A stretch of DNA of 64,000 bases from Hyphomonas sp. Mor2 (GCF_001854405.1 NZ_CP017718.1:2232001-2296000); one strand, 5' to 3'. Shown: positions 24,985-33,298, counted from the first letter of the stretch. Numbers and translations: made by a program. The notes: generated from the letters alone by a model not told the origin.

Positions 24985-26430
24985 ATGCGAACTGCATTTG
25001 ACTTGATCATTATCGGAAGCGGTCCCGCCGGACGACGCGCCGCCATTCAGGCCGCCAAACTGGACAAGAAGGTCCTGGTGGTCGAGAAATCGCGCCGGGT
25101 TGGGGGAGTCTCGGTGCATACGGGAACCATTCCCAGCAAGACGCTGCGAGAGACCGTTCTCAATCTGTCGGGATGGCGAGAGCGCGGGTTCTACGGCCGC
25201 ACCTACAAGGTCAAATCAGACATTACTGCAGATGATCTGCGGCATCGCCTGACCAAGACTCTCGATCACGAAGTCGACGTGTTGGAACATCAGTTCACGC
25301 GCAACAATGTGACAATGATCAATGGCCATGCCCGATTTGTCTCACGCGAGATGATCGAGGTGACATCGCCGGATGGACGCGTTCGGCAAGTCTCGTTTGA
25401 GCGCGCTTTGATCAGCGTCGGTACGCGCCCCTACCGGCCCGACTACATCCCGTTTGATGGCAAACGTGTGCTCGACAGTGACGAGATCCTGCATGTCGAG
25501 GACTTGCCTCGATCGCTCACAGTGATTGGCGCAGGTGTCATTGGTATCGAGTACGCCACCATCTTCAGTGCGCTCGACATCTCTGTCACCGTCATCGAAC
25601 CACGAACCAGCATCCTCAGTTTCATAGATGATGAGCTGATCCAGGAATTCACCTACGAGCTCAGAGATCGCGGCATTCGTTTGTTGCTCGGATGCAAGGC
25701 GCAAAACGTGCACGCGATTGAAGACCATTGCATTGTCGATCTGAGCGACGGTCGAAAGGTCAAATCGGATATGGTGCTTTATGCGGCCGGGCGGATCGGC
25801 GCGTCATCAGATATTGGCCTGGACACGATCGGCTTGAGCGCGGACTCGCGCGGGCGTCTGACCGTAGACCCCGTCAGCTATGAAACCGAAGTGCCGAATA
25901 TCTATGCTGCCGGCGATGTCATCGGATTTCCAAGCCTCGCGTCCACGTCCATGTCACAGGGGCGCATTGCCGTGTGTCATGCCTTTGATGTGCCGAACCC
26001 GGCGCAACCGGAGCACTTTCCATATGGAATTTACGCGGTGCCGGAGATCTCGACTGTCGGCCTGTCAGAACGCGAATTGAAAGAGCAAGGCATTCCCTAT
26101 GAATGCGGCATTGCGCGATTCCGGGAAACCTCACGTGGCCACATCATGGGACTTCAGCGCGGCATGCTGAAAATGCTGTTCCACATAGAGACCCGCAAGC
26201 TGCTCGGCGTGCACATCGTCGGTGAAGGCGCGACGGAGCTCATTCATATCGGACAGGCCGTCCTCGTCCTTGGCGGTGAGCTCTCTTATTTCGTCGACAA
26301 TGTCTTCAATTATCCAACCCTGGCTGAGGCCTACAAGATTGCGGCGCTCGACGCCTGGAACCGGTTGTCGCTGCACACTCTACCTCAGGCGGATTCGGTG
26401 AACACAGATCTGGCCGTGGTGAATGGGTAA
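24985..26430 (+). CDS. sthA: Soluble NAD(P) transhydrogenase
   Basis: The 481-residue flavoprotein of the disulphide-reductase fold has FAD loop IGSGPAGRRAA, NAD loop GAGVIGIEYA and YAAGDVIGFPSLAS. At the redox-active position it reads VHTGTIPSKTLRE, without the first Cys of lipoamide dehydrogenases, which is the mark of SthA. It moves hydride between NADPH and NAD+ in the cytoplasm. The ATG at 24985 is preferred over 24937 because GAGG precedes it. Confidence 0.88.
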   Translation: MRTAFDLIIIGSGPAGRRAAIQAAKLDKKVLVVEKSRRVGGVSVHTGTIPSKTLRETVLNLSGWRERGFYGRTYKVKSDITADDLRHRLTKTLDHEVDVLEHQFTRNNVTMINGHARFVSREMIEVTSPDGRVRQVSFERALISVGTRPYRPDYIPFDGKRVLDSDEILHVEDLPRSLTVIGAGVIGIEYATIFSALDISVTVIEPRTSILSFIDDELIQEFTYELRDRGIRLLLGCKAQNVHAIEDHCIVDLSDGRKVKSDMVLYAAGRIGASSDIGLDTIGLSADSRGRLTVDPVSYETEVPNIYAAGDVIGFPSLASTSMSQGRIAVCHAFDVPNPAQPEHFPYGIYAVPEISTVGLSERELKEQGIPYECGIARFRETSRGHIMGLQRGMLKMLFHIETRKLLGVHIVGEGATELIHIGQAVLVLGGELSYFVDNVFNYPTLAEAYKIAALDAWNRLSLHTLPQADSVNTDLAVVNG

Positions 26431-26457
26431 TGCTCAACTTCAACCTGGAGGTCATCG

Positions 26458-26775
26458 ATGGACCGTAACAGCCTGACTCTCCTCGCCGTCCTGGCGCTTT
26501 CTGTCTCTAACCTGTTCGTCGGAATCACCACCCAGAACAAGCTTCTGATCCTTGCCAGCGCCGCCATTTCCGCGGCTTTGGCGATCTTCTATATTTTCCG
26601 CGAATGGATGCGCCAGCGCATGGGCGCCGAAGAGGAAGCCGTGGCAGCTCCCGCCGCCACGAACGGTCTGCAACGCCCGGCCCGGTTTCCGCTCTGGGTG
26701 TTTGTCGTCATCCTGTTCATCATCCTGCCAGCGCTTATGTGGTTTCTGAGCCTGACCACGCCCGCCGGAAGCTGA
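26458..26775 (+). CDS. Small two-helix membrane protein
   Basis: The 105-residue protein has hydrophobic segments at about 5-48 (probably two passes or one long helix) and 80-100, separated by an acidic and Ala-rich linker. GGAGG lies seven bases before the ATG. It starts 28 bp after the transhydrogenase and may share its transcript. No family is recognised. Confidence 0.55.
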   Translation: MDRNSLTLLAVLALSVSNLFVGITTQNKLLILASAAISAALAIFYIFREWMRQRMGAEEEAVAAPAATNGLQRPARFPLWVFVVILFIILPALMWFLSLTTPAGS

Positions 26776-26912
26776 AACAATGCGTACGACACTGGCGGTC
26801 GTCTTGTGTAGAAAATAATACGTATTGCGCCGCGAAGGGAATGGTGCCTTAATCGTTTCAATCGACGAAGATCGATATTTGTCTAATGACAGAGGGGATT
26901 TTGAAGCGCGCT

Positions 26913-27119
26913 ATGAGCAAGCCTCAACTATCAGTCGATGATCTGGTGTATGTGGCCGATATGCTGCGGGCGATTGCCTGGGTCAGAAATGATCTGAACC
27001 CGGCCTCACCGGAAGCGCTTTACGAACTCGAGGAATGCCTGGGTGCTGCGGAATCAGCTCTGCGCCGGGTCGCGGCGGAGATGAATGTGTCCATTCCCGC
27101 GGGTAAGAAATCAAACTGA
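26913..27119 (+). CDS. Small conserved protein, paralogue of 22184-22375
   Basis: This 68-residue protein is related to the 22184 product along most of its length (YVADMLRAIAWVRNDL, then LGAAESALRRVAAEM). The 3' end overlaps the convergent XRE gene by 9 bp. Start choice is by similarity to the paralogue, which also begins Met-Ser-Lys; an ATG at 26886 is in frame but has no ribosome site. Function is unknown. Confidence 0.6.
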   Translation: MSKPQLSVDDLVYVADMLRAIAWVRNDLNPASPEALYELEECLGAAESALRRVAAEMNVSIPAGKKSN

Positions 27120-27374
27120 GCGGCGGGCGCGAGGCGCGTCGAACACGTCTTGCCCGGGCAGACCCTCGAAAAACCAACTCAACGGCAGTTCCAGATCGCG
27201 CGCGATGCGAGCGAGATTCAGTGACGCGATGCGCACCTCTCCGGCCTCCATCGCTTCTAGCGTTGATTCTTCAATCTGCAGGCGCTGCGCGAGCTCAGCC
27301 TGCGTGCGGCCAGCTTGCTCCCGCGCATCCTTTATTTTTCGACCAAGGTGTCGATCTATATCTGATCCCGACAC
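27111..27374 (-). CDS. XRE-family regulator, paralogue 2
   Basis: The 87-residue protein has helix-turn-helix LGRKIKDAREQAGRTQAELA, followed by LELPLSWFFEGLPG, the same Trp-Phe-Phe block as the other three XRE genes here. The GTG at 27374 has GGGGGAA just upstream and is preferred over the GTG at 27410. It overlaps tail-to-tail with the small gene at 26913. Confidence 0.75.
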   Translation of the reverse strand: MSGSDIDRHLGRKIKDAREQAGRTQAELAQRLQIEESTLEAMEAGEVRIASLNLARIARDLELPLSWFFEGLPGQDVFDAPRARRSV

Positions 27375-27514
27375 GGCTTCCCCCGAAATTGTCGTTCTTT
27401 TATGCGACACAGGTCAGTCATACTGAAACGCCCCGTCGCGCAAGCATAATATTCAGTAATGATGGGCATTCGTCAGCTCAATCCCCATCACATTGAGGTG
27501 AGCGAAACTTGAGC

Positions 27515-27535
27515 CTCTCTATTTTAGATTGAATT
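27515..27535. repeat. 21-bp intergenic repeat, copy 1
   Basis: This segment matches 51491-51511 at 20 of 21 positions (CTCTCTATTT, then T or A, then AGATTGAATT). It ends 40 bp before XRE paralogue 3. The other copy lies between fliM and motB. Both sites are intergenic, which suggests a shared regulatory element. Confidence 0.4.
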
Positions 27536-27574
27536 TACTTTTGTCGCCCTACTCTCACACGCAGAGGCAAGGTC

Positions 27575-27841
27575 ATGTCGAAGACACCAGACAATTCCAT
27601 GGATGTTCAGATCGGTCAGCGCATTCGGCGCGCTCGCCTGGAAGCCGCCGTCACACAGTCAGAGCTCGGCCAAATCCTGGGTCGCTCCAGTCAGCAAATT
27701 CACAAATATGAGCAAGGCAGCAATCGTGTCTCCGCAGGCACCTTGTTCTTGATTGCGCACGCGCTCGATCGTTCGATCGACTGGTTCTTCAGTGACGCTG
27801 CGCTCGAGCGCGGCTCCGGCGATCCGCGCTGGACGCACTAA
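27575..27841 (+). CDS. XRE-family regulator, paralogue 3
   Basis: The 88-residue protein has helix-turn-helix IGQRIRRARLEAAVTQSELG, then SSQQIHKYEQGSNRVSAGTL, close to paralogue 4 (QQVQKYEKGVNRVSAGTL), and SIDWFFSDAA. AGGCAAGG precedes the ATG. It overlaps the end of the convergent gene at 27838 by 4 bp. A 21-bp element shared with the fliM-motB gap lies upstream. Confidence 0.82.
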   Translation: MSKTPDNSMDVQIGQRIRRARLEAAVTQSELGQILGRSSQQIHKYEQGSNRVSAGTLFLIAHALDRSIDWFFSDAALERGSGDPRWTH

Positions 27842-28227
27842 GCCGCTTCATCTTCAAGCGAGATCAGCGCCGCAGACTGAATACGAGCGACAAAACCCGC
27901 ATCTGCAAGCAGCTCCACCAGGCGATCAAACTGCGCTTGCCGGATGGCACCTGCCAGATTGATCGTCTTGGACGGGCTGCTGGCGATGAACTCGATCAAG
28001 CCGTTTGGAAATTCATCCCATAGATCAACGGCCTTGAAGACCGGGTCATAACGACCAATCGGGATTTGCAGAGCTGTCGCAGCGCCGTGCTCACCCTGAT
28101 GAAGATGGGCGATAGGAAGGTGAACGATGCGCGCACGTCGCACCAGATCCGAGACCCGCTCGGCGAGTTCGGCCATCTGGCCGCTTTGCCTGGCAGGCGC
28201 CTGCGCATTGACAACCAGAAGCGACAT
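27838..28227 (-). CDS. Unknown protein, third gene of the LysR-divergent operon
   Basis: The 129-residue protein begins LLVVNAQAPARQSGQMAELA, reminiscent of the first strand of isochorismatase-like hydrolases (LLVIDxQ), but the catalytic Asp is Asn here and no Cys is present. I therefore do not assign activity. The ATG follows directly after the stop of the acyltransferase-like gene, so translation is probably coupled. Confidence 0.55.
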   Translation of the reverse strand: MSLLVVNAQAPARQSGQMAELAERVSDLVRRARIVHLPIAHLHQGEHGAATALQIPIGRYDPVFKAVDLWDEFPNGLIEFIASSPSKTINLAGAIRQAQFDRLVELLADAGFVARIQSAALISLEDEAA

Positions 28228-28863
28228 CTAAGCCGCGGCCACCCGCACGTCGTCGCCACCACGATCGCTCGAAGCGTCGAGCACGCCTGGGACATCCCAT
28301 TCGCCTTCCGGTCGAATGACCTCATAGGGATCAGATGTGATTCGAATGGCCTGCGGATGGGCGGCAATAGAGATCACCATCTCCTTGTACTCAAAATCGG
28401 AGAAATAGAAGCTCGGGCGATCCTCCAGCAATTCGCAGTTGAGAGTCTTGGACCAGAGCGGCCACAGTCGGGCCTGGATCTGAGCGGTCATCCGGCGAAA
28501 GCCCTTGCGAGCCGCCACATCACAGGCCGCCGCCAACATGACCTTCACGACACCGCTGCTACGATGCTCTTTCAACACGCTCACGCGTTCGATTTTCCCA
28601 AATCCCGCAAACCAACGCAATCTCAAGGTCGCAATGGGTTGGCCTTTGTAATGGGCCAGCAAGTGCGTGGCACACATGTCATTGCCGTCAAACTCTTCAT
28701 CATAAGGACAATCCTGTTCGCCCATATAAGTCAGCGTGCGGACCGCGACGACCTTTTGATAGGAGTCGAAACTGCGGACGAGTTCGATTTCGAATGTCTC
28801 GATCAGCTCCTGCGGCAGAGGCTTGGCGAGGCCGGATTGGCCAATATCGGTAATCTTCAGCAT
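28228..28863 (-). CDS. GNAT/autoinducer-synthase-like acyltransferase
   Basis: The 211-residue protein has VRTLTYMGEQDCPYDEEFDG, ATLRLRWFAGFGKIERVSVL and EHRSSGVVKVMLAAACDVA, which follow the layout of GNAT N-acyltransferases related to the FeeM and AHL-synthase fold (entry region, Asp/Glu-rich turn, Arg before the acyl-CoA or acyl-ACP loop). The substrate is unknown. It overlaps the preceding gene by one base (TGATG), and a LysR gene is divergent from the operon. Confidence 0.6.
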   Translation of the reverse strand: MLKITDIGQSGLAKPLPQELIETFEIELVRSFDSYQKVVAVRTLTYMGEQDCPYDEEFDGNDMCATHLLAHYKGQPIATLRLRWFAGFGKIERVSVLKEHRSSGVVKVMLAAACDVAARKGFRRMTAQIQARLWPLWSKTLNCELLEDRPSFYFSDFEYKEMVISIAAHPQAIRITSDPYEVIRPEGEWDVPGVLDASSDRGGDDVRVAAA

Positions 28864-29444
28864 CAGGCGGCATCCTTCTCAGGCCGACGCACCGGCGGTT
28901 GCATCCAAAGCTTGTCGGCACCAAACCCGGCCGGCTTGAAACCAATGCTGACCATGGACCGAACGCCGTCCTCCGTCGCCCCGCGCGCGAAGGCTGGCAC
29001 TTGTCCATATCCCTCAACCCGCATGGTCACGGTCGCCATCATCACATTCTTTCGGGCCTGATGGTTTGCGCCCGCATAGGCGCCGACATAAACGCCGGCA
29101 CAGGTTTGCCCAAGCGCCGCGAGATGCTCCTTGTTCGGTCCGCTGGGATCGAATTCGCCGGTCTGGATGGCGCGCAATCCCTCGGGCGAAACCGGGACGA
29201 TGATGAAGATGCCATCGATCGGGTCTCCGCAAACCCAGGATGTGGAACCCGTCACACTGTTGATCCACGCGATCGTTTCAGCTGATGTCAGCTGGCTGCC
29301 CAGAAGCTCTTCGGCGAGCGCCATCATTTCCGTGTGTTCCGAGGATTTGGCCAGGCGCCAGCCAAACGCGCCCATACCTTTGATGATTGCCTCCCGATCA
29401 AGCACGAACGGGTAAGTTTCCAGCTCTTCTACAATTGTTGTCAT
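28863..29444 (-). CDS. Acetyltransferase-like protein, first gene of the LysR-divergent operon
   Basis: The 193-residue protein has no strong family match to memory. The late segments NVMMATVTMRVEGYG and FARGATEDGVRSMVSIGF look like the last strands of GNAT proteins. AAGGAGAG six bases upstream fixes the ATG at 29444 rather than 29477. The genes 29444, 28863 and 28227 are translationally linked. Confidence 0.55.
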   Translation of the reverse strand: MTTIVEELETYPFVLDREAIIKGMGAFGWRLAKSSEHTEMMALAEELLGSQLTSAETIAWINSVTGSTSWVCGDPIDGIFIIVPVSPEGLRAIQTGEFDPSGPNKEHLAALGQTCAGVYVGAYAGANHQARKNVMMATVTMRVEGYGQVPAFARGATEDGVRSMVSIGFKPAGFGADKLWMQPPVRRPEKDAA

Positions 29445-29565
29445 CGCTGCTCTCCTTCTCTTCTTTCGGGATGACACAATTCATGGAAGGTCGATGCAGA
29501 CAGAATCGAATTACGGTAGTACAGAAATGTAATAGGGTGATGGATAGTGAAACGGCTGCGGCACA

Positions 29566-30555
29566 ATGTTTGAAAATCTTGACTGGGATAAGTTGAAAGT
29601 CTTTAGCGTCGTCGCTGAACTCGGAAGTATGAACGCTGCTGCGACGAGGTTGAAAGAAACCGCGCCGACTGTCTCTCGCAAGATTGACGAGCTGGAACGC
29701 ACGCTCAATGCGCGTCTCCTCTACCGATCTCCGCGGGGCGTGACCCTGACCGAAGCGGGCAAGAAAGCGCTCCGCTATGCGGAGATCATGTCAGATGCCG
29801 CAGATGGGCTCAGAAGCGATGTGCTTGATCACGATCTGCCGGCGGAAGGTCCGGTCACACTGTGCACGGGCGATGGCCTGGCGGCGCACTGGATCGCACC
29901 GCACCTGCCGGAGTTTCACCTGCAGAACCCCAAGATCGAACTGCGACTGGTCACAACGGATCAACCAGATTCGGATCTTCTGAACGAGAAGTCGGAGATC
30001 TCAATTCAGTTCAGCGAACCGCTGAGACAGGAAATCGTCTCCAAGAAGCTCGGCATTCTCCACTATGCCTTCTTTGCCTCGCCCGAATATCTGGAGACGT
30101 TCGGGCATCCGGCGAGCCTGTTTGATCTGCACAATCATCGCTGCATCATACATTCCGGATACGTCAATCAGATGGAGCGCTGGGCGCCAAAGGCGAAACA
30201 GTTCCGTGACCTGATCGACTTTGCACTGGTGACAAATTCCGGGTCCGTGATGATCGAGGTCTGCGCCAATGGCGGCGGTATCGCGCTGCTGCCAACCTAC
30301 GTGCACAGCCTTGGCAAGAACATGACTCCCCTGACCCTGCCAGAGATCGCGCCGATTCGGTTCTGGCTGACCTACACCGAGCGCGTGCGCCGTCTTGCGC
30401 GGGCCCAAATCGTGATTGACTGGCTACGCGGCCTGTTCAACCAGAAATTCTCACCTTGGTTCCGTCCGAATTTCATTCACCCATTAACCGTGGATGAAGA
30501 CGGGTCGGTGATGGATCCCCAGCTGTCGCCGCTGTCAGCACATCAGAATGCGTAA
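29566..30555 (+). CDS. LysR-family transcription regulator
   Basis: The 329-residue protein has an N-terminal winged helix (LDWDKLKVFSVVAELGSMNA, PTVSRKIDELERTLNARLLY) and a substrate-binding domain. A 121-bp gap separates it from the divergent acyltransferase-like operon, the usual arrangement for a LysR gene and its target. The inducer is unknown. Confidence 0.88.
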   Translation: MFENLDWDKLKVFSVVAELGSMNAAATRLKETAPTVSRKIDELERTLNARLLYRSPRGVTLTEAGKKALRYAEIMSDAADGLRSDVLDHDLPAEGPVTLCTGDGLAAHWIAPHLPEFHLQNPKIELRLVTTDQPDSDLLNEKSEISIQFSEPLRQEIVSKKLGILHYAFFASPEYLETFGHPASLFDLHNHRCIIHSGYVNQMERWAPKAKQFRDLIDFALVTNSGSVMIEVCANGGGIALLPTYVHSLGKNMTPLTLPEIAPIRFWLTYTERVRRLARAQIVIDWLRGLFNQKFSPWFRPNFIHPLTVDEDGSVMDPQLSPLSAHQNA

Positions 30556-30660
30556 TACCGATCTCTGATTTTTGCATAAGCTGTATTGCAGAAATTATAT
30601 AACTGACCAGCTTGCTATAACGCGACGGTTTCGTGTCCAAATGTTTCGTCAAAGGGGATC

Positions 30661-30885
30661 ATGGTAGGGTTCAAGACGATGTCGGGTAAAAAGGATTTAC
30701 CTGAAAAGCCGCCAGAATGGGGCGAAAACTCCCCTTTGGGGGAAGCGCTTCGAGCGCGCTATCGAGACGTGCTCAACGAACCCGTTCCGGAAAAGCTGAA
30801 ACAGCTGATCGAAGCGCTGAAGGAAAAGGAGCGTCAGGAAGCCGAGCAGCAAGATTCAGACCCTGACGATGATGACTCCGAATAG
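30661..30885 (+). CDS. nepR: NepR-like anti-sigma factor
   Basis: The 74-residue protein has the NepR core LGEALRARYRDVLNEPVPEK followed by LKQLIEALKEKE, two helices around the Asn/Ser-Glu-Pro-Val-Pro turn, and an acidic tail. NepR binds EcfG sigma factors until phosphorylated PhyR pulls it away. The ATG at 30661 has AAGGGG six bases upstream. The EcfG-like genes are 14 kb away, and no phyR or partner kinase is in the window, so the system is dispersed. Confidence 0.75.
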   Translation: MVGFKTMSGKKDLPEKPPEWGENSPLGEALRARYRDVLNEPVPEKLKQLIEALKEKERQEAEQQDSDPDDDDSE

Positions 30886-31032
30886 TGCCGCTTGAACGCG
30901 TCGCGCGTTTCACACTTTGAAATTTTCTCAGATTTTTTTTCGAGCGCCCGGGAACAATTCCAACCTGGCCCGCATAATCTTCAGTGTAGCGGATGCTACG
31001 CACACTGCGGAACACTCGAAAGGACATTCAAA

Positions 31033-31368
31033 ATGGGGTCGGATCCACTGATTGATCGCGAAATGCCACAATGGACAAAGTCATTGCGGCGTCATGCTCA
31101 TTTTTCTCAATCTATCGAAACAGAAGACCTCGCCGATGCCGAGCTCGATATTCAGGTGGATATTCTCAAGGCGATGACCGCCAAGGCGGCTGAAAGCCCC
31201 GTCGACATGTTGTTGAAACTGAAGCTCTGGGAAAGCTTCGTTTCTCCAAACGGAGAGATCCGCGAAGATGATGTTGAATCACAACTCATCCTCTCGGTCA
31301 TCCGGGACCTCGAAGCCTTCATGCAATCCGGCGGCGGCTCGATGGCAACCTATGCCCAGGCATCCTGA
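31033..31368 (+). CDS. Unknown 111-residue protein downstream of nepR
   Basis: The protein is soluble-looking and helical: ELDIQVDILKAMTAKAAESP, then LLKLKLWESFVSP. No family is recognised. AAGGA lies nine bases before the ATG. A weak GGAAC-N15-CGCA sequence (30951-30974) lies upstream and might be an EcfG-type promoter, which together with the nepR neighbour hints at a role in the stress response. Confidence 0.55.
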   Translation: MGSDPLIDREMPQWTKSLRRHAHFSQSIETEDLADAELDIQVDILKAMTAKAAESPVDMLLKLKLWESFVSPNGEIREDDVESQLILSVIRDLEAFMQSGGGSMATYAQAS

Positions 31369-31421
31369 CGGCTGCCCGTGCTCAAACCACGAGAGTCTTC
31401 ACGAGAGACTCAAGATGGGAG

Positions 31422-31784
31422 TCAGCGTGCACCAGCAAGGCGAAGGACTTCACGTACGGGGCCCAGATTGTTGCTCTGGCGTAGATCGAGCAGCAGATTC
31501 ATGCAATCGCTAAACTCGCTCGTGTCCGTTTCCTCGCTGACACCAATGCGATTGACCACATCCTCGTCAAAGAACCAGCTGATCGGCAGATCCAGCACCT
31601 GGGCAATCTCGTAAAGCGTGCCGGCCGAAACGCGATTGACGCCTTTTTCGTATTTCTGAACCTGTTGAAAAGTCAGACCGATCATGTTGCCGAGCTGCTC
31701 TTGAGTCAGTTTCGCGTCGCGGCGCGCCTGACGGATTCGACGGCCAACTTGATGGTCCACGTGTGACGGTGTCTTCGCACTCAT
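31422..31784 (-). CDS. XRE-family regulator, paralogue 4
   Basis: The 120-residue protein has helix-turn-helix VGRRIRQARRDAKLTQEQLG, then FQQVQKYEKGVNRVSAGTL, and LPISWFFDEDV. GGAGAG precedes the ATG at 31784. The perfect palindrome GTAAAC-TT-GTTTAC lies 88 bp upstream of the start, overlapping the end of the fliJ-like gene. It is the last gene before the flagellar locus and is on the same strand as the fliJ-flhB-fliR-flhA run. Confidence 0.82.
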   Translation of the reverse strand: MSAKTPSHVDHQVGRRIRQARRDAKLTQEQLGNMIGLTFQQVQKYEKGVNRVSAGTLYEIAQVLDLPISWFFDEDVVNRIGVSEETDTSEFSDCMNLLLDLRQSNNLGPVREVLRLAGAR

Positions 31785-31871
31785 TTTTCTCTCCATTAGC
31801 GTGCGGCGTTTTATGATTGAAAGTGCCGCTTATTCGCGCAGCGATAGTATGTCGGTCATGGTGAAGAGAAA

Positions 31872-31885
31872 GTAAACTTGTTTAC
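31872..31885. promoter_or_regulatory. Palindromic operator candidate upstream of XRE paralogue 4
   Basis: GTAAAC-TT-GTTTAC is a perfect inverted repeat. It overlaps the stop codon of the fliJ-like gene and lies upstream of the XRE gene at 31784. The same motif type precedes XRE paralogue 1. Confidence 0.5.
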
Positions 31886-32208
31886 ACGCCGCTTTCGTCG
31901 CGCAAAATCGACTGAGAACACATTGTTTCTTTTATAGATTTTTGAATTTCCGCCGCTTTGCCCTGAAGCGCGCGTGCCTGGTCCGTCAAGGCTTCTTCTC
32001 TCGCCTGCAAGTAACGGGCGTAGCCGTTCTGCAAGCTGATTCGCGCAAACCCATCGCTGTTACGGTCCAGTTTGGCGCGCTCTTCAGCAAGTTCCTTTTG
32101 CTTGCGTTCGATCAACCGGATCTCGGCCATGACGGCACTCAGACGACGCACCTGGTTCTGATGTTTGAGGTCCAGGAGACGCGGCACAATCTCATGCGAG
32201 TCAGTCAT
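31882..32208 (-). CDS. FliJ-like flagellar export protein (probable)
   Basis: The 108-residue protein is almost entirely charged helix (MAEIRLIERKQKELAEERAK), which predicts a coiled coil as in FliJ. Length and the place at the end of the flhA-fliR-flhB run support the idea, although FliJ usually sits next to fliI. The ATG at 32208 has GGGAG seven bases upstream and overlaps the flhB stop by 8 bp. Confidence 0.55.
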   Translation of the reverse strand: MTDSHEIVPRLLDLKHQNQVRRLSAVMAEIRLIERKQKELAEERAKLDRNSDGFARISLQNGYARYLQAREEALTDQARALQGKAAEIQKSIKETMCSQSILRDESGV

Positions 32209-33292
32209 TGCGGGCTCCCATATGCTGACGGACGCGGTCGACATACTGGATCGCTGCCGCGACCGCTGCGAAGTGCTCTTGCTTGATTTCCTCATCAATC
32301 TCCACGAGGCGATACATGGATCGCGTGGTCGGTGGGTCGCGATAGATCGGAACGCCATTGGCCTGCGCCACCTCGCGGATCTTGGCGGCCAGATGATCAA
32401 CCCCCTTGGCGACACAGATTGGGGCACTGTCACTTTCAGGATCCCATTTCAGCGCCACCGCATAGTGTTCCGGGTTGACCATGACGACCGTTGCGCTCTC
32501 GACATTCTTCAACATGTCGCTGCGAGTGATCTGCGTGCCGCGTTCGCGACGCTGTTGTTTCAGCTGCGGATCGCCTTCATTTTGTTTCATCTCTTTCTTG
32601 AGATCTTCCCGGGTCATGCGCAGGCGCTTGCCATGCAGATAATTCTGCAGCGGCAGATCCAGCAACGCCAGGACGACCTGGAACACGAAAAAGTAGAAAA
32701 TGAGCTTGAGGATCTGATTGAGCGTGAACGCGCCCAGCCCCTCGCGTCCGAGTGCACTGGCCCCGTAATACTCGGTGGCAAAATAGAGCAGGAAGTAGGC
32801 TGCGATCAGACCGGCAAAAATCATCTTCGCGGCATCCTTGAGGAAATCCAGCAAGCCCTTCGCGCCATATTTGTTCTTGATGTTCTCGATCGGCGACAAT
32901 TTCTTCACATCCGGCTGGACCTTCTTGGTCGAGAAGGCGATGCCGCGCTGCAGGATCAGGGCAAGAATGACGCACACGGCCAGCACCATGAAAATGGGCA
33001 GAAGCGCGAACAGGATGTCCGCCAGTGTCCCGCGCGTCTGCACGCCGTGATCGGTGAAGATATCGGTGGCGTACTCTTCGGCATAATAGAACATGCTCGA
33101 AAAACCGGTATTCAGCTGCCCGGAAGTAAAGGCGACAAAAACCACCGCAGAAAGTCCAATACCGATCAGGAGGCCAAGCGTATTGGCCTCCTTGGACATC
33201 GGAACATCGCCATCCTCACGCGCCTGTCGAAGCCGCTCATCGGTGGCCTCGAATTCCTTTTCGCCGGACTGGTCTTCCTGTTGCTCAGCCAT
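32201..33292 (-). CDS. flhB: Flagellar export protein FlhB
   Basis: The 363-residue protein has four membrane segments and a cytoplasmic C-domain. The autocleavage loop reads NPEH (in VMVNPEHYAVALKW) where most FlhB proteins have NPTH. The Asn-Pro pair needed for cleavage is kept. FlhB switches substrate class from rod/hook to filament in the export gate. It starts 6 bp after fliR ends. Confidence 0.93.
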   Translation of the reverse strand: MAEQQEDQSGEKEFEATDERLRQAREDGDVPMSKEANTLGLLIGIGLSAVVFVAFTSGQLNTGFSSMFYYAEEYATDIFTDHGVQTRGTLADILFALLPIFMVLAVCVILALILQRGIAFSTKKVQPDVKKLSPIENIKNKYGAKGLLDFLKDAAKMIFAGLIAAYFLLYFATEYYGASALGREGLGAFTLNQILKLIFYFFVFQVVLALLDLPLQNYLHGKRLRMTREDLKKEMKQNEGDPQLKQQRRERGTQITRSDMLKNVESATVVMVNPEHYAVALKWDPESDSAPICVAKGVDHLAAKIREVAQANGVPIYRDPPTTRSMYRLVEIDEEIKQEHFAAVAAAIQYVDRVRQHMGARND

Positions 33293-33298
33293 GACGTT

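Noticed and set aside
28066-29061. 331-codon open frame antisense to the acyltransferase operon
   Set aside because: The minus-strand genes have coupled starts, ribosome sites and family patterns; this frame has none.
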